NCBI GenBank assembly: GCA_016081115.2
Contig: JABTTQ020003032.1
Location: forward strand, 124,001-188,000
DNA length: 64,000 nucleotides
Direction: 5' to 3'
Source: Rehmannia glutinosa
Lineage: Eukaryota > Streptophyta > Magnoliopsida > Lamiales > Orobanchaceae
Shown: positions 35,025-47,697 of the stretch, piece after piece
How the letters are laid out: every line of letters begins with the position of its first letter
Position numbering within the stretch: position 1 is the stretch's first letter
Translations under genes and position numbers: made by a program
The notes under the pieces: generated by a model
What the model was told of the DNA's origin: nothing
The model's input: only the letters and a program-made list of their open reading frames with translations
Databases searched by the model: none

Positions 35025-37639
35025 CACGATTGTATGGGCCCAAAATATGGCAAATCATGAAACCTTTCATCACCACAAGAACAATTGTCTAGCTTGGAAG
35101 AAATACTTTATCAATTTCTAGATGATTGTGAGGCAAGAAGACGACAAGATGAGATAAAACGTCGGCCCGAGTTGGAAAAGAATCTTCTTTGAGTTTATCG
35201 AAGAGTGTAAGATAAGAAATCGAAAGTGATGATAGATTACTACAAACCGAGGCAAGCATTCAACAAATTGAGATTACATGTCAAACTATGTCAAAGTTAC
35301 TCCAACAAATGATTGACCAACTTAATAATGAAGAGTCGTCATCATTCTTGAGACTGGTGAAATAGAAAATCATGAACATGAATTGCCCATTATGAAAAAG
35401 GTGGACGTCCTTGAGAATTTGGAGGAGACTTTTGAAGAGTGCAATCCGATCTTACAAGAGGAAGAGTCACATCAAATTAACTCGGGGAGTATCTCTATCT
35501 CTCACTCAATTGAAAATCTTCATATTGACAAAAATATGTGCACTCAGATGTAAGCTTCAATACAAATGTATCAAATTTTAAGAAGATACACTTGAAGGAA
35601 CAATGTTTGAAAATGGTGATCAATTAACATGTTCTCTGATTTCATGATATTTAATGTGAGTAAAGATAGAAATATCTTTACTATGATTGATAAACCATTT
35701 ATCATCATTAGGAACACATTTGATTTCCAAAAGACCATCAATATTGTGATCCTTAATCATCCACGTCTTTCATACATGAAGGATCGCTTTATATTGTTGG
35801 AAAATACAAAGGCGTGGCATGACCGACACTTATTTTTGGATCCCGATTGAGTAAAACAAAAGTCGGCTAAAGACTTTAAATTTAGCGCTTCTTGGGAGGC
35901 AACCCAAGCTCATTTTACTTGCTTTCATAGTTAGATTAGTTAGAATGTTTGTGTTTTATTAGTAATAGTTATGACATCTCACCCTTATCCCTCTTGCATG
36001 CTCATTACGCGATTCTTGTGAAATTATGAGCAAAAGGTGATTATTGTGATAGAATTTGGTGGTATTGAATTTCGGGTATAATTGGTTATATAAATTACCT
36101 CCACATCCTTATTTTCTATCTATGCCCACCATGTATTTGATAAAATGCCTCAATGAGAAATTTAACACTTTTGCATACCCTTCTTGGTTTATTGTTGGGA
36201 GTTCACATATTGATTACAATTATATGACATTAATGTCTCTCCCATGGTCTTCGTATGATATTGTGGTACTTTATCCCATTGCTTGTTTCCACGTGTTTGG
36301 TTTTGTTTGACGAGGTTGGTATTGTGCCTCCTAAATCATAAAAAGGCAAAGAAAAAGTCATTGGCCCACAGAGTGCTACCAATTGGCCCTGTTGCTTCTC
36401 TTTCACCCCACGATTCCGACGAGGAGTTTCACCTCTTCCATTGAGAACAATGGTTATATTAAGTTTGGGGAGTGATAATACCTTTTCGATTTGTGATCCA
36501 ACTTTCTTCGTGTTTTTTTTATTTGTTTCTTGCATATTTGCTTTGAGTTGAGTCGAGTCGGGTCGTTTGTAAAGCGTGAAATTGCTTGACTAAGTGAATT
36601 TGTCGAATATGAGTTGAAGCGGTCGAAGAGCATGTGTTAAACGTGATTTAATCTTCTTTCCACTAATTCCATCTATGTGCTTAACTCTGTTGATTTATTT
36701 GGGGATGATTTATGCAATTGAGTGGTTACTTTATGATCCCACCGGATGCTAGAACTTGTCTAATCACTAGTCGAGGCGAAATCTAGGTGAAGTAACATTA
36801 AGGAAGTGATTTAGGCCATCTTTGAACAAGCGAGCCAGAATGCCTACCTTTGTATTATATTTTCCCTAGTGTCCCCTTTTGAGCCTTATAAACCCGTTTC
36901 TTTGGCAACCAATCTAATACCCAGAGCTAAAGGTTAATATCCTAATTACCCATCAATCATACACACAAAGTATAGAAAAAAATATTGGAAGTTGAGGAGG
37001 GTATGATGAGAAGGGTGTGTATTTAATTGAATGAAGTTGCCCGAGAAAAGAAAATATGGAACCCCATGTACGCAAAAGAATAAGTTTGGGGGTTCCGGAA
37101 AAAAAAATATGTGTAAAAAAAAAAATTTGAGAAAAATCATCGGGATTGAAGGTTCATAAACATTGGGGATGTCAAAAAGTGAAGGGTAGTAGCTTATTGA
37201 TAATTCGAAGTGTTAATTGTGTGTTTGGGTGATTTGAGCCACTTAATCCCATATTTTCCTACCTTACCCTAAGCCCACAATACAAGTTTTAAAAGTCCTA
37301 TTGATCCTTGTGTTACATTAGCATACATTAGTGGAGATTAGTGTGAAAGACAAGCCTATGGAGTCCGGTAAGCATCTCATCTCTATATTCAAAAAGTGGA
37401 TCATTTTGAAAACACTTGATTGCATGAATCTATTTGAATAATGTAAACGGAGTTGGCATGTACATTCCATACTTTTGATCACAATGTTAAAACACATGCT
37501 TGATTGATAGTGAAATGAGTATGAGACAAATGATATTGGTTGTGAAGTTTTGTAGTTTGTTTGTATTGTTGTGTCTTGTATTTTTTATTTTAGAGTTGTA
37601 ATTGCTTGAGGACAAGCAATATTCTAAGTTTGGGGTATT
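35025..37639 (+). mobile_element. Athila/Tat-like element, 3' internal region
   Basis: Hallmarks in order are AGCGCTTCTTGGGAGGCAACC at 35884, which follows pol in Athila/Tat elements; AAGTTTGGGGAGTGATAAT at 36460; the CACTTAATCCCATATTTTCC stretch at 37239; and TTGAGGACAAGCAATATTC with polypurine AAGTTTGGGG at 37600-37635. Coding frames are short and broken; a 73-codon plus-strand frame at 35629-35850 has no recognised motif. The 5' LTR, gag and most of pol are missing. Confidence 0.75.
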
Positions 37640-39212
37640 TGTTCACTTGGTTTTATATCATTGATTTGGGCTTCCTAGACTTGAGTTTTGTGTTGTTTTT
37701 GAGTATTTTGAGTCATTTTTGTTATATCTCATAGGTTAAGCATTAATTTCTATTGTTTAGTCATTTGAGTGTCCAAGACATATTGTGGGCCAAGTATATT
37801 GAGTCTAGAGTCATAACAATGAGTCTCATGTCAAAAGAAGCAAGGATGATCAAACAAGAAGGGGATTGATATCAAGAAATGTCCAAACGCGTCTAGAATT
37901 TCCAAAGACTGGCGGGTTTTAGTATTTTGGCCATAACTCTCTCCACAAAATTGATATTGAGTTGATTCAAGTGGATACGGAAAGCTAAGAGATAGGGCTA
38001 CAACTCTTATGAAGACACAAAAAAGCAAATTCGGACGTTTGGATGGCGCTACAGCGAAGAAGAAAGGAAGCGCAAGAATAGCAATGCGCCCTTAGCCTTC
38101 AAAAAACGAGCGCCGCAACGCCCGGGAGTGTTCTACGGGCACTGCAGCGCCCCTCCTTGGCGCTGCAGCGGGCACCGAAAAATGGGCAGTATGGGTTTGT
38201 GTTTTGCGCTGCAACGCCCATTTTCGCGCTGCAGCTCACTGCCGTGGGCGGACAAAACAAGAAATGTCCGATTTTTGGATCTAAAAGGAGGTACTATAAA
38301 TAGATACATGGTAGCTTGAACTAGGGGATGAAGGACACTTGGGGATGAAAACCAACACCACCAAGACACAAGGAAAGAGTTGGGGAAGAAGATTGAAGAC
38401 ATTTATCATCTAGAAATAGATAAGATTCTTCTTTAATATCTTTAATTCCTTCTTAATTCCTTCATTGTTGTTTCTTGTATATCATTTGAGATGCATTCTC
38501 ATTTGATTATGGGTATTTGTATTTTCATCATGAGCTAAACTTTATAATTCTAGAGGGATGATGTAATCTATGTTTGAACTTATGTTTTGATATTGTGGTT
38601 TGTCAATCTAGATTTCCCAATCTATTTGTGCTATTTGGATTTATTGCTTCTAAATTACTTGATCAATAATTTTAGAGTGTTTGGTGTGTTTGATTTGACA
38701 CTTGAGAGAGGTAATTGAATACATGGCCTTGAAATAGCATAACCAGGATTTCATAGAATTGAGAGATTTGTGAATCCTTTGAAGTCATCAACCAAGATTC
38801 ATAGTTTTTATTGAGATTTCAATTGGTGATCTTTATAGAGATATTGATTTCCCAATTGTGATCTAAAATCATTTGGCACTCGAGAGAGGAGATGATTATT
38901 GTAGAAATCTTGACTTATAAATTGGTAATTTATGATTGATATACCATTTGATAATATAAGGAAAAAACTAGATTCATCACACCTCTAGAATTCATTCTCC
39001 CATAGATTTAGATGTTTATATTTTAATTAGTTATATCTAGTTGTTTTTATTTATAAATTGAGACATCCATCTATTATTGATCTGTCAAATATAGCATAGG
39101 TAATTTATACTTGGTACTTATACACGCATTCCCCGTGGATACGACAACCCTACTCATATCACTATATTAAAACTTGACAACCGTACACTTGCGGTTAGAA
39201 AAATCTCTAACA
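37640..39212 (+). mobile_element. 3' LTR of the Athila/Tat-like element
   Basis: It begins TGTTCACTTGG right after the polypurine tract and ends CTCTAACA, so the termini are TGTT / AACA. A TATA box lies at 38293-38303 (ACTATAAATAG). Near the end, CCCCGTGGATACGACAACC and CTTGACAACCGTACACTTGC match the usual end of this LTR type. The length is 1,573 bp. Confidence 0.75.
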
Positions 39213-39359
39213 AAGAATCCATCGGTATTGTGGGATGTACCATAATTTTTAAAGAATAAATCGACCCAAATATGTCGGTGTTCACAAGAAACCATCGGTA
39301 TATACCGACGACATCATCCATTGGTAAATTCCATCGTATTTCACGAAATTCTTGTAGTG
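39213..39359. mobile_element. CACTA (EnSpm) terminus, truncated
   Basis: The stretch ends CTTGTAGTG, the complement of the CACTACAAG terminus of CACTA transposons. It holds inverted and direct ACCATCGGTAT / CCGACGACATC words typical of subterminal repeats. Only 147 bp remain; the rest is cut where the Athila-like LTR begins. Confidence 0.65.
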
Positions 39360-40072
39360 TAATGGACGAATTGTCCACTTATGTTTTGTAAAAATAAAAA
39401 ATAGTCATATTTATCGAAAAACGTATTTTTAGCCATTTTGACATCATCATGCCCTTCTTGTGTTATCTAATGAGAGTACTTGATTATATTTCAAAAAATT
39501 GACGACAAGTACATTTTTCTGCAGGTCATCATGAACCGGTCCCTAGAAATGAAAAAGAAGACAATGGAAATTTGAATTCAAAAATGGCTAAAAAACATGG
39601 TTAAACTATTTTTTATCATGGAGAGAAGTGACCAAAAATCCGCGGACTCAATATTAATATTAGTAGGCCGTCTACCCGAAATTCCTGGCTTCATCGGCCA
39701 ACCATTGGTTTTGTGCCTAGTGTCTTTAACCGTAATTCTCAATCTGAAATGTCGGTTGTCCACTTAATTGAGCTTTGAGATTCTTTATTTATATCACGAA
39801 GATATTCACTTAATTCTCAAACCTGGTTAAGTGCTAATTAATTATTCTTTACAATTGTTTTTTTCTCCCTTGAGTTTCTCCTCTTATCTGACCAACTTTT
39901 GTTGCTCCATGCCCGCAGGTGCAGAGAACTCGTCGCTATCTCAATTTTGCTACATAGAAGTCTGGAGAAGTAGAAATATCATTGTATTCAGTTTGTCGTC
40001 GTGAAGCAGACATTGAAGCACGAGTCAGGGCTACAAACTGGATTCAATGATAAATGGACTTCTAAACTACCT
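39360..40072. other. Intergenic, nothing recognised
   Basis: No coding frame or transposon end is supported. A short stretch at 39916-40050 starting after CCCGCAG reads like a possible old exon but matches nothing I recognise. Confidence 0.35.
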
Positions 40073-40219
40073 AGGAGCGAATCCAGAAATTGACTATAAG
40101 GTGGGCTAGAAAATGATTTTTTTCAATACCATGAAATTTTATACAATTTTCCCCCAATATTAATTGCAGTTGTACCCAACTAGCTTTCAACGTATAAAAT
40201 ACATTAATAATAGAATTTA

Positions 40220-41966
40220 GAGAAAATTGCATCGTTAGTCCTACATGAATTAGCATGTTGCACCCGTTGTCTCATACTTGCGATTTTTAGTCCATAGTTT
40301 ATTTTGTTAGCTAAGATTCAAAGTCCCACAAGAGTCAAAATTTGCAAATGTATACGGAGTATTACACGTGCATCTCACATGCACGTTAGTCGTTAATCAA
40401 ACCCCTGTGTTTCATTTTGAGAAAATTGCATCATTGGTCCCACATGAATTGGCGCTTTGCACCCGTAGTCCCATACTTTGCATTCTCAGTCCCATAGTTT
40501 ATTTTGTTAACATTCAAAGTCCCACAAGAGTTGAAATTTGAGGAAATTACCGCAATGACATAAAACAGTTGGGCGAATGGCTTTTATGGTGAAAATAATT
40601 ATTTATGTGCTTAAAAACGTCTAAAAATATTTTACAAATACATAAATTAATAATTAAAATCAAAATAATTGAAAATTTATTTGATAATTATTTCAAGAAA
40701 TTAGAAATTAACAATAATAAATTTAAATATACAAAAATAAGTCTGGGAAATAAAAATATGAAATTGCAAAGTTTATTTAATAAATCTAAAAATAACTAAT
40801 TAAAATTATTGAATAGATTAAGAAAATTATTTGAGTAAATCCAAATATTACCAAAATAATATCTAAACCTTATTTAGTAATCTAAAATTTATTTTGAAAA
40901 TTTTAAAATTTTATTAAAATGATTTAAATTTATAAACAAAAATTTGAAAATTAGTTAAATAAATAAAAAATTTATATATAACTAAATTTGAAAATTTATT
41001 TTAATTACATTATTAAAATATTTTTTATTCTTTAATTATTATTCAAATTTTAATTTTTAATTCAAAATTACTTCAAATAATATTTAAATTTTAATAAATG
41101 TTAGACTGACTAAATAATTTTGATAGTTCTTGGATTTATTCAAATATTTCTCAAAATTTATTCAATAATTTTTAGATATTGCAAAGTTTATTCTTTATGA
41201 AATTGCAAAGTTTATTTAATAAATCTAAAAATAACTAATTAAAATTATTGAATAGATTCTGAAAATTATTTGAGTAAATCCAAATATTACCAAAATAATA
41301 TCTAAACCTTATTTAGTAATCTAAAATTTGTTTTGAAAATTTTAAATTTTATTAAAATTATTTAAATTTACAAACAAAAATTAAAAAATAGTTAAATAAA
41401 TCGAAAATTTATATATAACTAGATTTCAAAATTAATTCAATAATTTTTAGATATATGAAATAATCTTTTAAATATTATTTCAAATTTTTAGAATTAATTC
41501 AGTATTTTTTTAAATTTATTCAATAACATTTGTAATTTATTTTTGCATTTTATAGATTTATTTTCGTATATTTATATTTTAATTGCTGATTTTCAAATCC
41601 TTAGAATATTTTTCAAATTTATGTCCATGTATCCAAATATTAATTTCTAATCATAAATTTATAAAATAACTTTTAGACTTATCTTTGCCTCATAGATAAT
41701 TAGAGGAGGAAAAACTAATTTTTTTTCTGAAGATTTTAGAGCAAAAATGAGTGAAAGAGCTTGCACCTGTTTTTTGCCTCTAAAAAACAAGGTTGACCTC
41801 ATTTTTCCTCCAAATTTATCATTTAATGGAGATGGTAGTTGTTGGTGTTAAAAAAACTAACGGTGGGACTATATATGCAAGATTTTGCTTTGTATAGGAC
41901 CATTAAGAACGTGGACTACTGGTCAATATAGGCAATTTATTTTGGGACTAAAGATGCAATTTTCTC
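40220..41966. mobile_element. Inner Mutator-like element with 10 bp TSD
   Basis: Perfect ends GAGAAAATTGCATC and GATGCAATTTTCTC are flanked by the exact direct repeat ATAGAATTTA (40210-40219, 41967-41976). A second copy of the left end, GAGAAAATTGCATCATTGGTCC, lies at 40419 (cited GAGAAAATTGCATC). The 40600-41700 interior is extremely AT-rich with a long direct duplication. No transposase is present. Confidence 0.8.
40758..41424. repeat. Direct duplication of ~225 bp, 439 bp apart
   Basis: ATGAAATTGCAAAGTTTATT starts at 40758 and at 41197, and both copies run through CCTTATTTAGTAATCTAAAA to TTTATATATAACTA with few differences. The segment between the copies is equally AT-rich. Confidence 0.8.
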
Positions 41967-42203
41967 ATAGAATTTACAAATGTGATTTGGATGTGGGTAT
42001 TGAGTAATTATTTAAATGGACTTTACATATGCCGAAAAAAGAACTATAAATAGGATGCACTAGACATGAATGATTTGATTAATAAATGAGATTAAATCCT
42101 ATATTAATACTAAATATTTTTACTTTATATATAGACTTCAGAGTAGGTAGTCCTGGGCTAGAGCCCACCCGAGCCTAAAGCATATCCGCCCATGAATCTA
42201 CCT

Positions 42204-43270
42204 TTTAATCTTTTATTATTGAACTCAGTTTGTATTTAATTTTTATTCTCCAGTTGTTGAGTCTTGCTTTTGAATTGGTGATATCAGCCACCTTAACATT
42301 TAGCTACTCTTTATTAATATTTTATTATTTGATTCTGTTCAACAAATGTGTTATACAATTATTTGGTTCACTTCTCTCGTTGCAAGCTTATTGCCTCGAC
42401 TGAAAAGAGATATATTCGACCAGGCCACCTTTGTGTCGGCTATAAATATCTTCTCCTTATTTTTGTAGCAAAGTTCAATTTATAATATGCAATTTACTAT
42501 TGGTTTAGGCATCATAAGAGTTTTCCGGGACAAATCGTAGCTCTTGTAATATTTTGTTCGTGTTGCAGGCTTTAGATCCGAAGCAGACAAAGATTATTAT
42601 TTTGCAAAAATTTATCTCACGGTCTCACACCTTCTCACAAAATATTTGTTGTTACTATTTTTAGAGCTTTGATGAACTTAGGTCGATCTTGATTTGAACA
42701 ATATCAATTTGATATTATGTCTCCCTCCATCTCAATTATATATCAGGTTTGAGTTTTCACATGAGACCAAAAAAATATTGGAAATTACAAATATGCAAAA
42801 TATTTACTTGATTTACCCTTATTTAATGAATAATATAAATTGCAAAATGCATATTAAATAGGAATATAATAGTGAAATTATGGAAAAAGTAGTATTAAGT
42901 CTAGAATGTGGACTATATATTTCATATTTGGGACATCTCAAAAAGAAATAATGGTATATATTTGGAATGGAGTGAATATTATTTTTTGAGGATTCATGTA
43001 TTAATTTGATTGAATATCGAAATTTTAGATGAGAAAAGTAAAATTTTAATAACTACAAAAAATATTCTAAGTAGTATAATAATTTTTTTTTTTTTTGACT
43101 GAGAAGTATAATAAGTTGAGAAAGAAGATGCATAATTATTGAAAAACTTAAGTAATTGGTTGAAGCTAACCAAAATAAGGGGACGAGGAACCAATAAGAG
43201 CCCACACACGTCTCATTCTTATCAATTACGGTACGTCGGTAGATGTACGAAGCTTCCATTGGATCATCGC
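42204..43270. other. Intergenic upstream of the small-peptide gene
   Basis: No gene or transposon end was recognised. A 30-base A/T run lies at 43081-43096. Confidence 0.4.
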
Positions 43271-43276
43271 CACGTG
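43271..43276. promoter_or_regulatory. G-box / ABRE core (CACGTG)
   Basis: GCCACGTGTCACC lies 46 bp before the TATA box and 134 bp before the small-peptide ATG. CACGTG with GTC after it is the core bound by plant bZIP and bHLH factors and used in ABA and light responses. The position fits a proximal promoter; function is inferred. Confidence 0.6.
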
Positions 43277-43316
43277 TCACCTCTGCGTTGGATCCCACGA
43301 GCCCCCATCTTCCACC

Positions 43317-43326
43317 TTTATAAATC
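43317..43326 (+). promoter_or_regulatory. TATA box of the small-peptide gene
   Basis: TTTATAAATC lies 84 bp before the ATG, which would put the transcription start near 43350 and a 5' UTR of about 60 bases. Confidence 0.7.
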
Positions 43327-43409
43327 TCCCAAATTCTCCATTCTCACCAATTAATATTAATCCAATTCTCTGCAATTTCTCTGTGTAGAATACCAGACCA
43401 AAATAACAA

Positions 43410-43538
43410 ATGGGGAATTTTGAGAGGCAAGTGATGGTGAGAGCTATGGAGCTTAAACACATATTCAAGAGGGGATTCAAGGTTGTCGGAAATTCTTGCA
43501 AGAAGGGATGGCACAAGGTCAAACACATCAGAAAATGA
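43410..43538 (+). CDS. Small basic peptide, 42 residues, single exon
   Basis: The frame starts MGNFERQVMV and ends KKGWHKVKHIRK before TGA at 43536-43538. It is strongly basic: Lys, Arg and His make up about a third of the residues. It has one Cys (Cys30), one Trp (Trp34) and no signal peptide, and can form an amphipathic helix over residues 4-22. The support for a real gene is the context: the ATG is the first after a well-placed TATA box, a G-box lies upstream, the 5' UTR is short, and no transposon end is nearby. I do not recognise the family with certainty. The tail is unlike the DVL/RTFL core and unlike the secreted CLE or CEP peptides, so the role is unknown. It may be a nuclear or membrane-associated small protein. 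Confidence 0.65.
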   Translation: MGNFERQVMVRAMELKHIFKRGFKVVGNSCKKGWHKVKHIRK

Positions 43539-45267
43539 TTCCTTTTTTGGAAGTTTTTGTTTCTGTCAAATGTCTTAGATTGCCTTATTTTTCTGTTTTC
43601 CCTTGTTGTTCTTTCCTTTTTTTGTGGTTTTTGTTAGATAAAAAGTCGATTGTGAGATTGTTTTGAAGAAGGGTTCTTTTTCTCTTGAGACTTGCTCTTG
43701 GATTTTTATTTTCTTGTACTTAACTTTTGGTTACCGTGATAATAATATTATTTGTAGCAATTTTTTTTACTACAGTATTGAATGGAATTATTTGAAGATT
43801 GTAATTTTTTTGAGATTACACCCATAAACGTGTAAATTTTATGTGGTCTTTTAAAATTACACCTGCTTCCTGCCAAAAATTAATCTTAGTCATTTTCTTT
43901 TTGTTCTAGTACAAATTCTGATAGGGGTGGAGTTAGGTAAGAATCGAGCAAGACATATGTCTGAGTTTTGTGAATTTGTAAATTTATTATTCAAAAAGCC
44001 TATGATCCTAGATTTGAATTTAATTTTACTTGGTACCAATATCCTTTTACATTAAACTTATTTTCCAAGTTTGTTTAATTTCTTAACCTTTTTTTTGTTA
44101 TACTAGGTACAAATTTATTTTGTTACTAGTAGACTTAATTCAGATTTATATTTTCTTGGAGTCCAGTATACTTGGGAATATTTTATTTTTTAGTAATTAA
44201 GTTATTGACTTTATATAATTCTTCATGATTTTCTTTTAGTTTAATATAATTTGTGCAATTTTATCTTTGCCTTTTGCTTTCAATATGTATGTTTTAATTC
44301 CTATAAGCTAACGAGTGTTGAATGCATGCTTTTTTTTGTGTGTGTGTAAGGGTGGGTGTTCCAAACCGCTCGGCGACACTTCTCATTTCCTTAAATTGTT
44401 TTCCGAAAAAATGATTGTAACCTATAAATTATATTTTTATAAAAAATATATATCCTTACCTCTTGGACTGGAAAATAAATTAAATTATTTGATACCGACT
44501 TGAGTTGAGTGCTAAAAACTCAATTGAGTTTGTTTGTTAAGCAAGTTTGAAACATATATTTTTTGTCAATGAGATATGTAGTTGGGCTAGGTTTGGAAAA
44601 AAATATGTAAAATATCAAATACTCAAACTCGATTTATATTGGATTCGATTAAAGTTTATTCAAATTTATTCTTTTTGCAAACTAAATTAAATCCAAAATA
44701 TCTCAAAAAAAAATTAATCCAAATATATTTTAAAACTTAATACTATTTCTAGTAAGATTATAAGGTAACATCTTAACAATATAGTCCTGTTCGGATCATA
44801 AGAGGAGTCACCGACTCAGTTGAGGGGTTGGGCTGACTCTCAATCTCTGTACATCAAATGGCCCACCAATTAATATGCCTAAAGGGGGCCCATGTAGTCA
44901 TTACCATTTATGGGCCCAACCTGGGTAAATGCCTACTTGACAACTTTACTTGTTTGAAGCAACATTGGAATGTATATGGTTGATTGGTTTCGTTTCTAAA
45001 GAGAATTTGTTATACTTCGGATAATATTTTTATTTATGCCTGCAGGCTGCATGGGGTAAATAACTAAATATAAACTAATTTACTGTTCACTTACTAAACA
45101 CAGATTTTTAACAAGATGTCTTGTGATTTGGTTTTTAGGTAAACACCATCCTTTAAATATCATGCAGTTAACCACTGGAGTTAGCCCAGTGGCCACAGAT
45201 AATCCTATTTAATGAAAGGAGTCTGAATTAAGTCAGAATGATATACCAAATTTATAAAAAAAAAAAT

Positions 45268-45403
45268 ATCACCCAATTACTACAAATTTAGTACATGTCA
45301 TCCATTCACATTAACCAATATGATTTAATTTAAATATCACCCAATTATTATTAATTCAGTACATGCCATCCATTCACATTAACCAATATGATTTAACTGA
45401 GGT
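45268..45403. repeat. 68 bp tandem duplication
   Basis: ATCACCCAATTA starts at 45268 and 45336, and both copies continue through CCATTCACATTAACCAATAT to GATTTAA. They differ at a few positions only. Confidence 0.85.
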
Positions 45404-46816
45404 TGCATTTGGATGCAAGAATTAATTCGAATCTAATAAAGATTTTAAATATGTAATTAAAATTGTTTGGGCAATCTCATAATTACTGATTTTAAATCAT
45501 GAGTACTTTTTTGAGTCATAGTTTTTAATTTGAAACTTTTATAGGTGGAATCGTCATCTTGACCTACTCCAAATTTTATTTTGTTCTTCAATAACGTTAA
45601 TTCGAGGCATGACCAACTTATTATTAAATAACATTAATATGAGGATTGAACAACTTATTCTCAAATTTAACACTAGATCGAAAAGTAGCATTAGTTCGGG
45701 GGGCTGAACAAACTTATTTGCGATATCACCTTTAATTCCATGGATCTCATTAACCTTGATCTTCTTAAGTTGAGAGAATTTTCTTGGGAACCTTTATTAT
45801 TTAGACTTCTTCTCCACAACCTATGATTTAATACCTTGAAAATGACACATATTTATATTTGTCGGAGATGAGCTATTAGATGAATCATTTGATAAATCAT
45901 CTTGATTTGATTAACTCTTCAAAATTTGATATTATCTATATCTTTAATCACAATATTTGATAAACTATCAACACAAATATACATTATCAAAAGAGAGAAT
46001 GATTAGAGAAGCCCAAGAATGGTCTTGATCTCCGAAGATTGACATAACTATTAGAGTTTTGATCTCCAAGTATTGAGACAATTAACAAAATGAGTTTTGA
46101 TCTCCAAAGATTAATATTTGACACTTTGCAATTTTTTAATAGCCACAAATTTAATATATCTAAAATCATGTTCTAACATATATCGTGTATGTGACAAAAT
46201 CTCGACATAATATTCTATCAACAAAAGATCTTGGACAACAATACACAAAAGTGGTGTACTTTAGATGGTAGTGTAACAAAAGCAATATTTGGTTCGTAAT
46301 TTTTAAAAATGATAATAGTTTATGTGGCAAATATAATTTTTTTTCAAAAAAAATGTTAGGGTTAATTCCAAGTTTAATTGCATTTTACTCTCTCTACTTT
46401 ATTGAGTATCAGTATTGATCACTTCACCTCCTTGTGCTATTGTGTTACTATACCCCACTACACTCTTAGAAAATAATCAAAATATTCTTAATTTATTTAT
46501 ACAAAAATAAATTAAAATGCTCTAATAGTATTATATTTTTATTTTTATTTATTATTTCAACCTTCAATTAAAACTTAAGATTTGATGGGTGTGTTTTTAA
46601 ATGGGTTCTTCTGTCTAATTAACTTATTTAATCTAAGTGATTAAGTTTTAGTTATATCATATTTTTTTAGTACATATCTTGGGGAAGGGGTGATGAGAAT
46701 CGAATCAGGGCATCTACATATGTTATATACTTGAAAGTCTTAAATACACTATCACTATCTGATTTCCTATTTTACTTATATCGTATATAACTTAACAAAT
46801 CTAGCATATCAAATCT

Positions 46817-46939
46817 ATGTGTCCCCAATTGCCTAAAGGCGTAAAAGCTGCTTCTGGGATGGACAATGATGATGAAACACAAGTTTCTATGTTAGGTGAT
46901 TTTATTGCACCAAAGATATGTTATCCACCAAATTTCTAG
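46817..46939 (+). pseudogene. Unrecognised 40-codon frame
   Basis: The frame MCPQLPKGVKAASGMDNDDE to KICYPPNF has a normal-looking amino acid mix in otherwise AT-rich non-coding DNA. No promoter, splice sites or known motif were seen. It may be a remnant of a gene or a chance frame. Confidence 0.2.
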
Positions 46940-47697
46940 TTTGAATTGAAAGAGAAGACCTACCAGAATCATGAAGTTTGCATGCTTTAACAACAATTCT
47001 GACCTTCCCAAATTTAATATAACATACTGATTAGGTAAATTTTAATATAATAACATGGTAATTAAGTTTTGAAGTGTTATGGAAAATGAAATTGTGGTGG
47101 AGCTAAATTTGATTATTAAATGAGCTTTAGTTTAGTTTGAGACATTAAAACTCATCAAACAATGAGCTGCTTAAATTGTTTTGTAAATTAAATCCTACCT
47201 AAATATGTTGGGTTGAACTTGAGATGAGTATATGATGGTTTGGTTCATTTGTGTGAGCTGGATTAAAGTTTTAGTACAGTTAAAAAACATTTAGTTATTT
47301 TTATCGAAATTATAGATACTCCAGTGACATTTATTTTATTTTGCAACGTGCAACCATTGAGATGGTGATTTTTAAAACAAAAACAAATATTACGCAGATG
47401 TTTTGTACGTATTTTTTAAAGCTACCTCAATTTTTCTATGATTAAATTAAATTTCATTTGTTCTTATCATTAATCCTAGTATATATAGGCCTAAAACTTT
47501 GAGTTTTTTTTTTTTTTTGGAAAAAAAAAACTGTGAGTTTGGGACATGTGAAGGGTTTTTTCTTTTTCTTTTTTTTTTTTGAGGGAATACAAGGGTTTGA
47601 CTTTGACCTCACATCTAGCTAAAGATGAAAATGCAATTATGTTATAGATGTATCATGATCTTTTGACCCAAACAAAAATTCTATATTCGTGGAATAC

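Larger units (their letters stand above)
40073..42194. mobile_element. Outer Mutator-like element hosting a second element
   Basis: The left end AGGAGCGAATCCAGAAA leads to GGTGGGCTAG; the right end reversed reads GGGCGGATATGC leading to GGTGGGCTCTAG. A near-perfect 9 bp repeat, AAACTACCT (40064-40072) and AATCTACCT (42195-42203), flanks it. The termini are diverged, so this is less certain than the inner element. Confidence 0.45.
43539..47688. other. AT-rich intergenic region
   Basis: Downstream of the small-peptide gene no gene is supported for about 4 kb apart from a weak 40-codon frame at 46817. A 68 bp tandem duplication lies at 45268. Simple A/T runs are frequent (45259-45266, 47508-47530, 47570-47580). 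Confidence 0.5.

Noticed and set aside
38128..38402. Overlapping frames in the Athila-like LTR
   Set aside because: They come from GC-rich leader sequence of the LTR and match no protein family I know.
43410..43538. Assignment of the small peptide to the DVL/RTFL, CLE or CEP families
   Set aside because: It lacks the RTFL core and has no signal peptide, so naming a known family would be guesswork.
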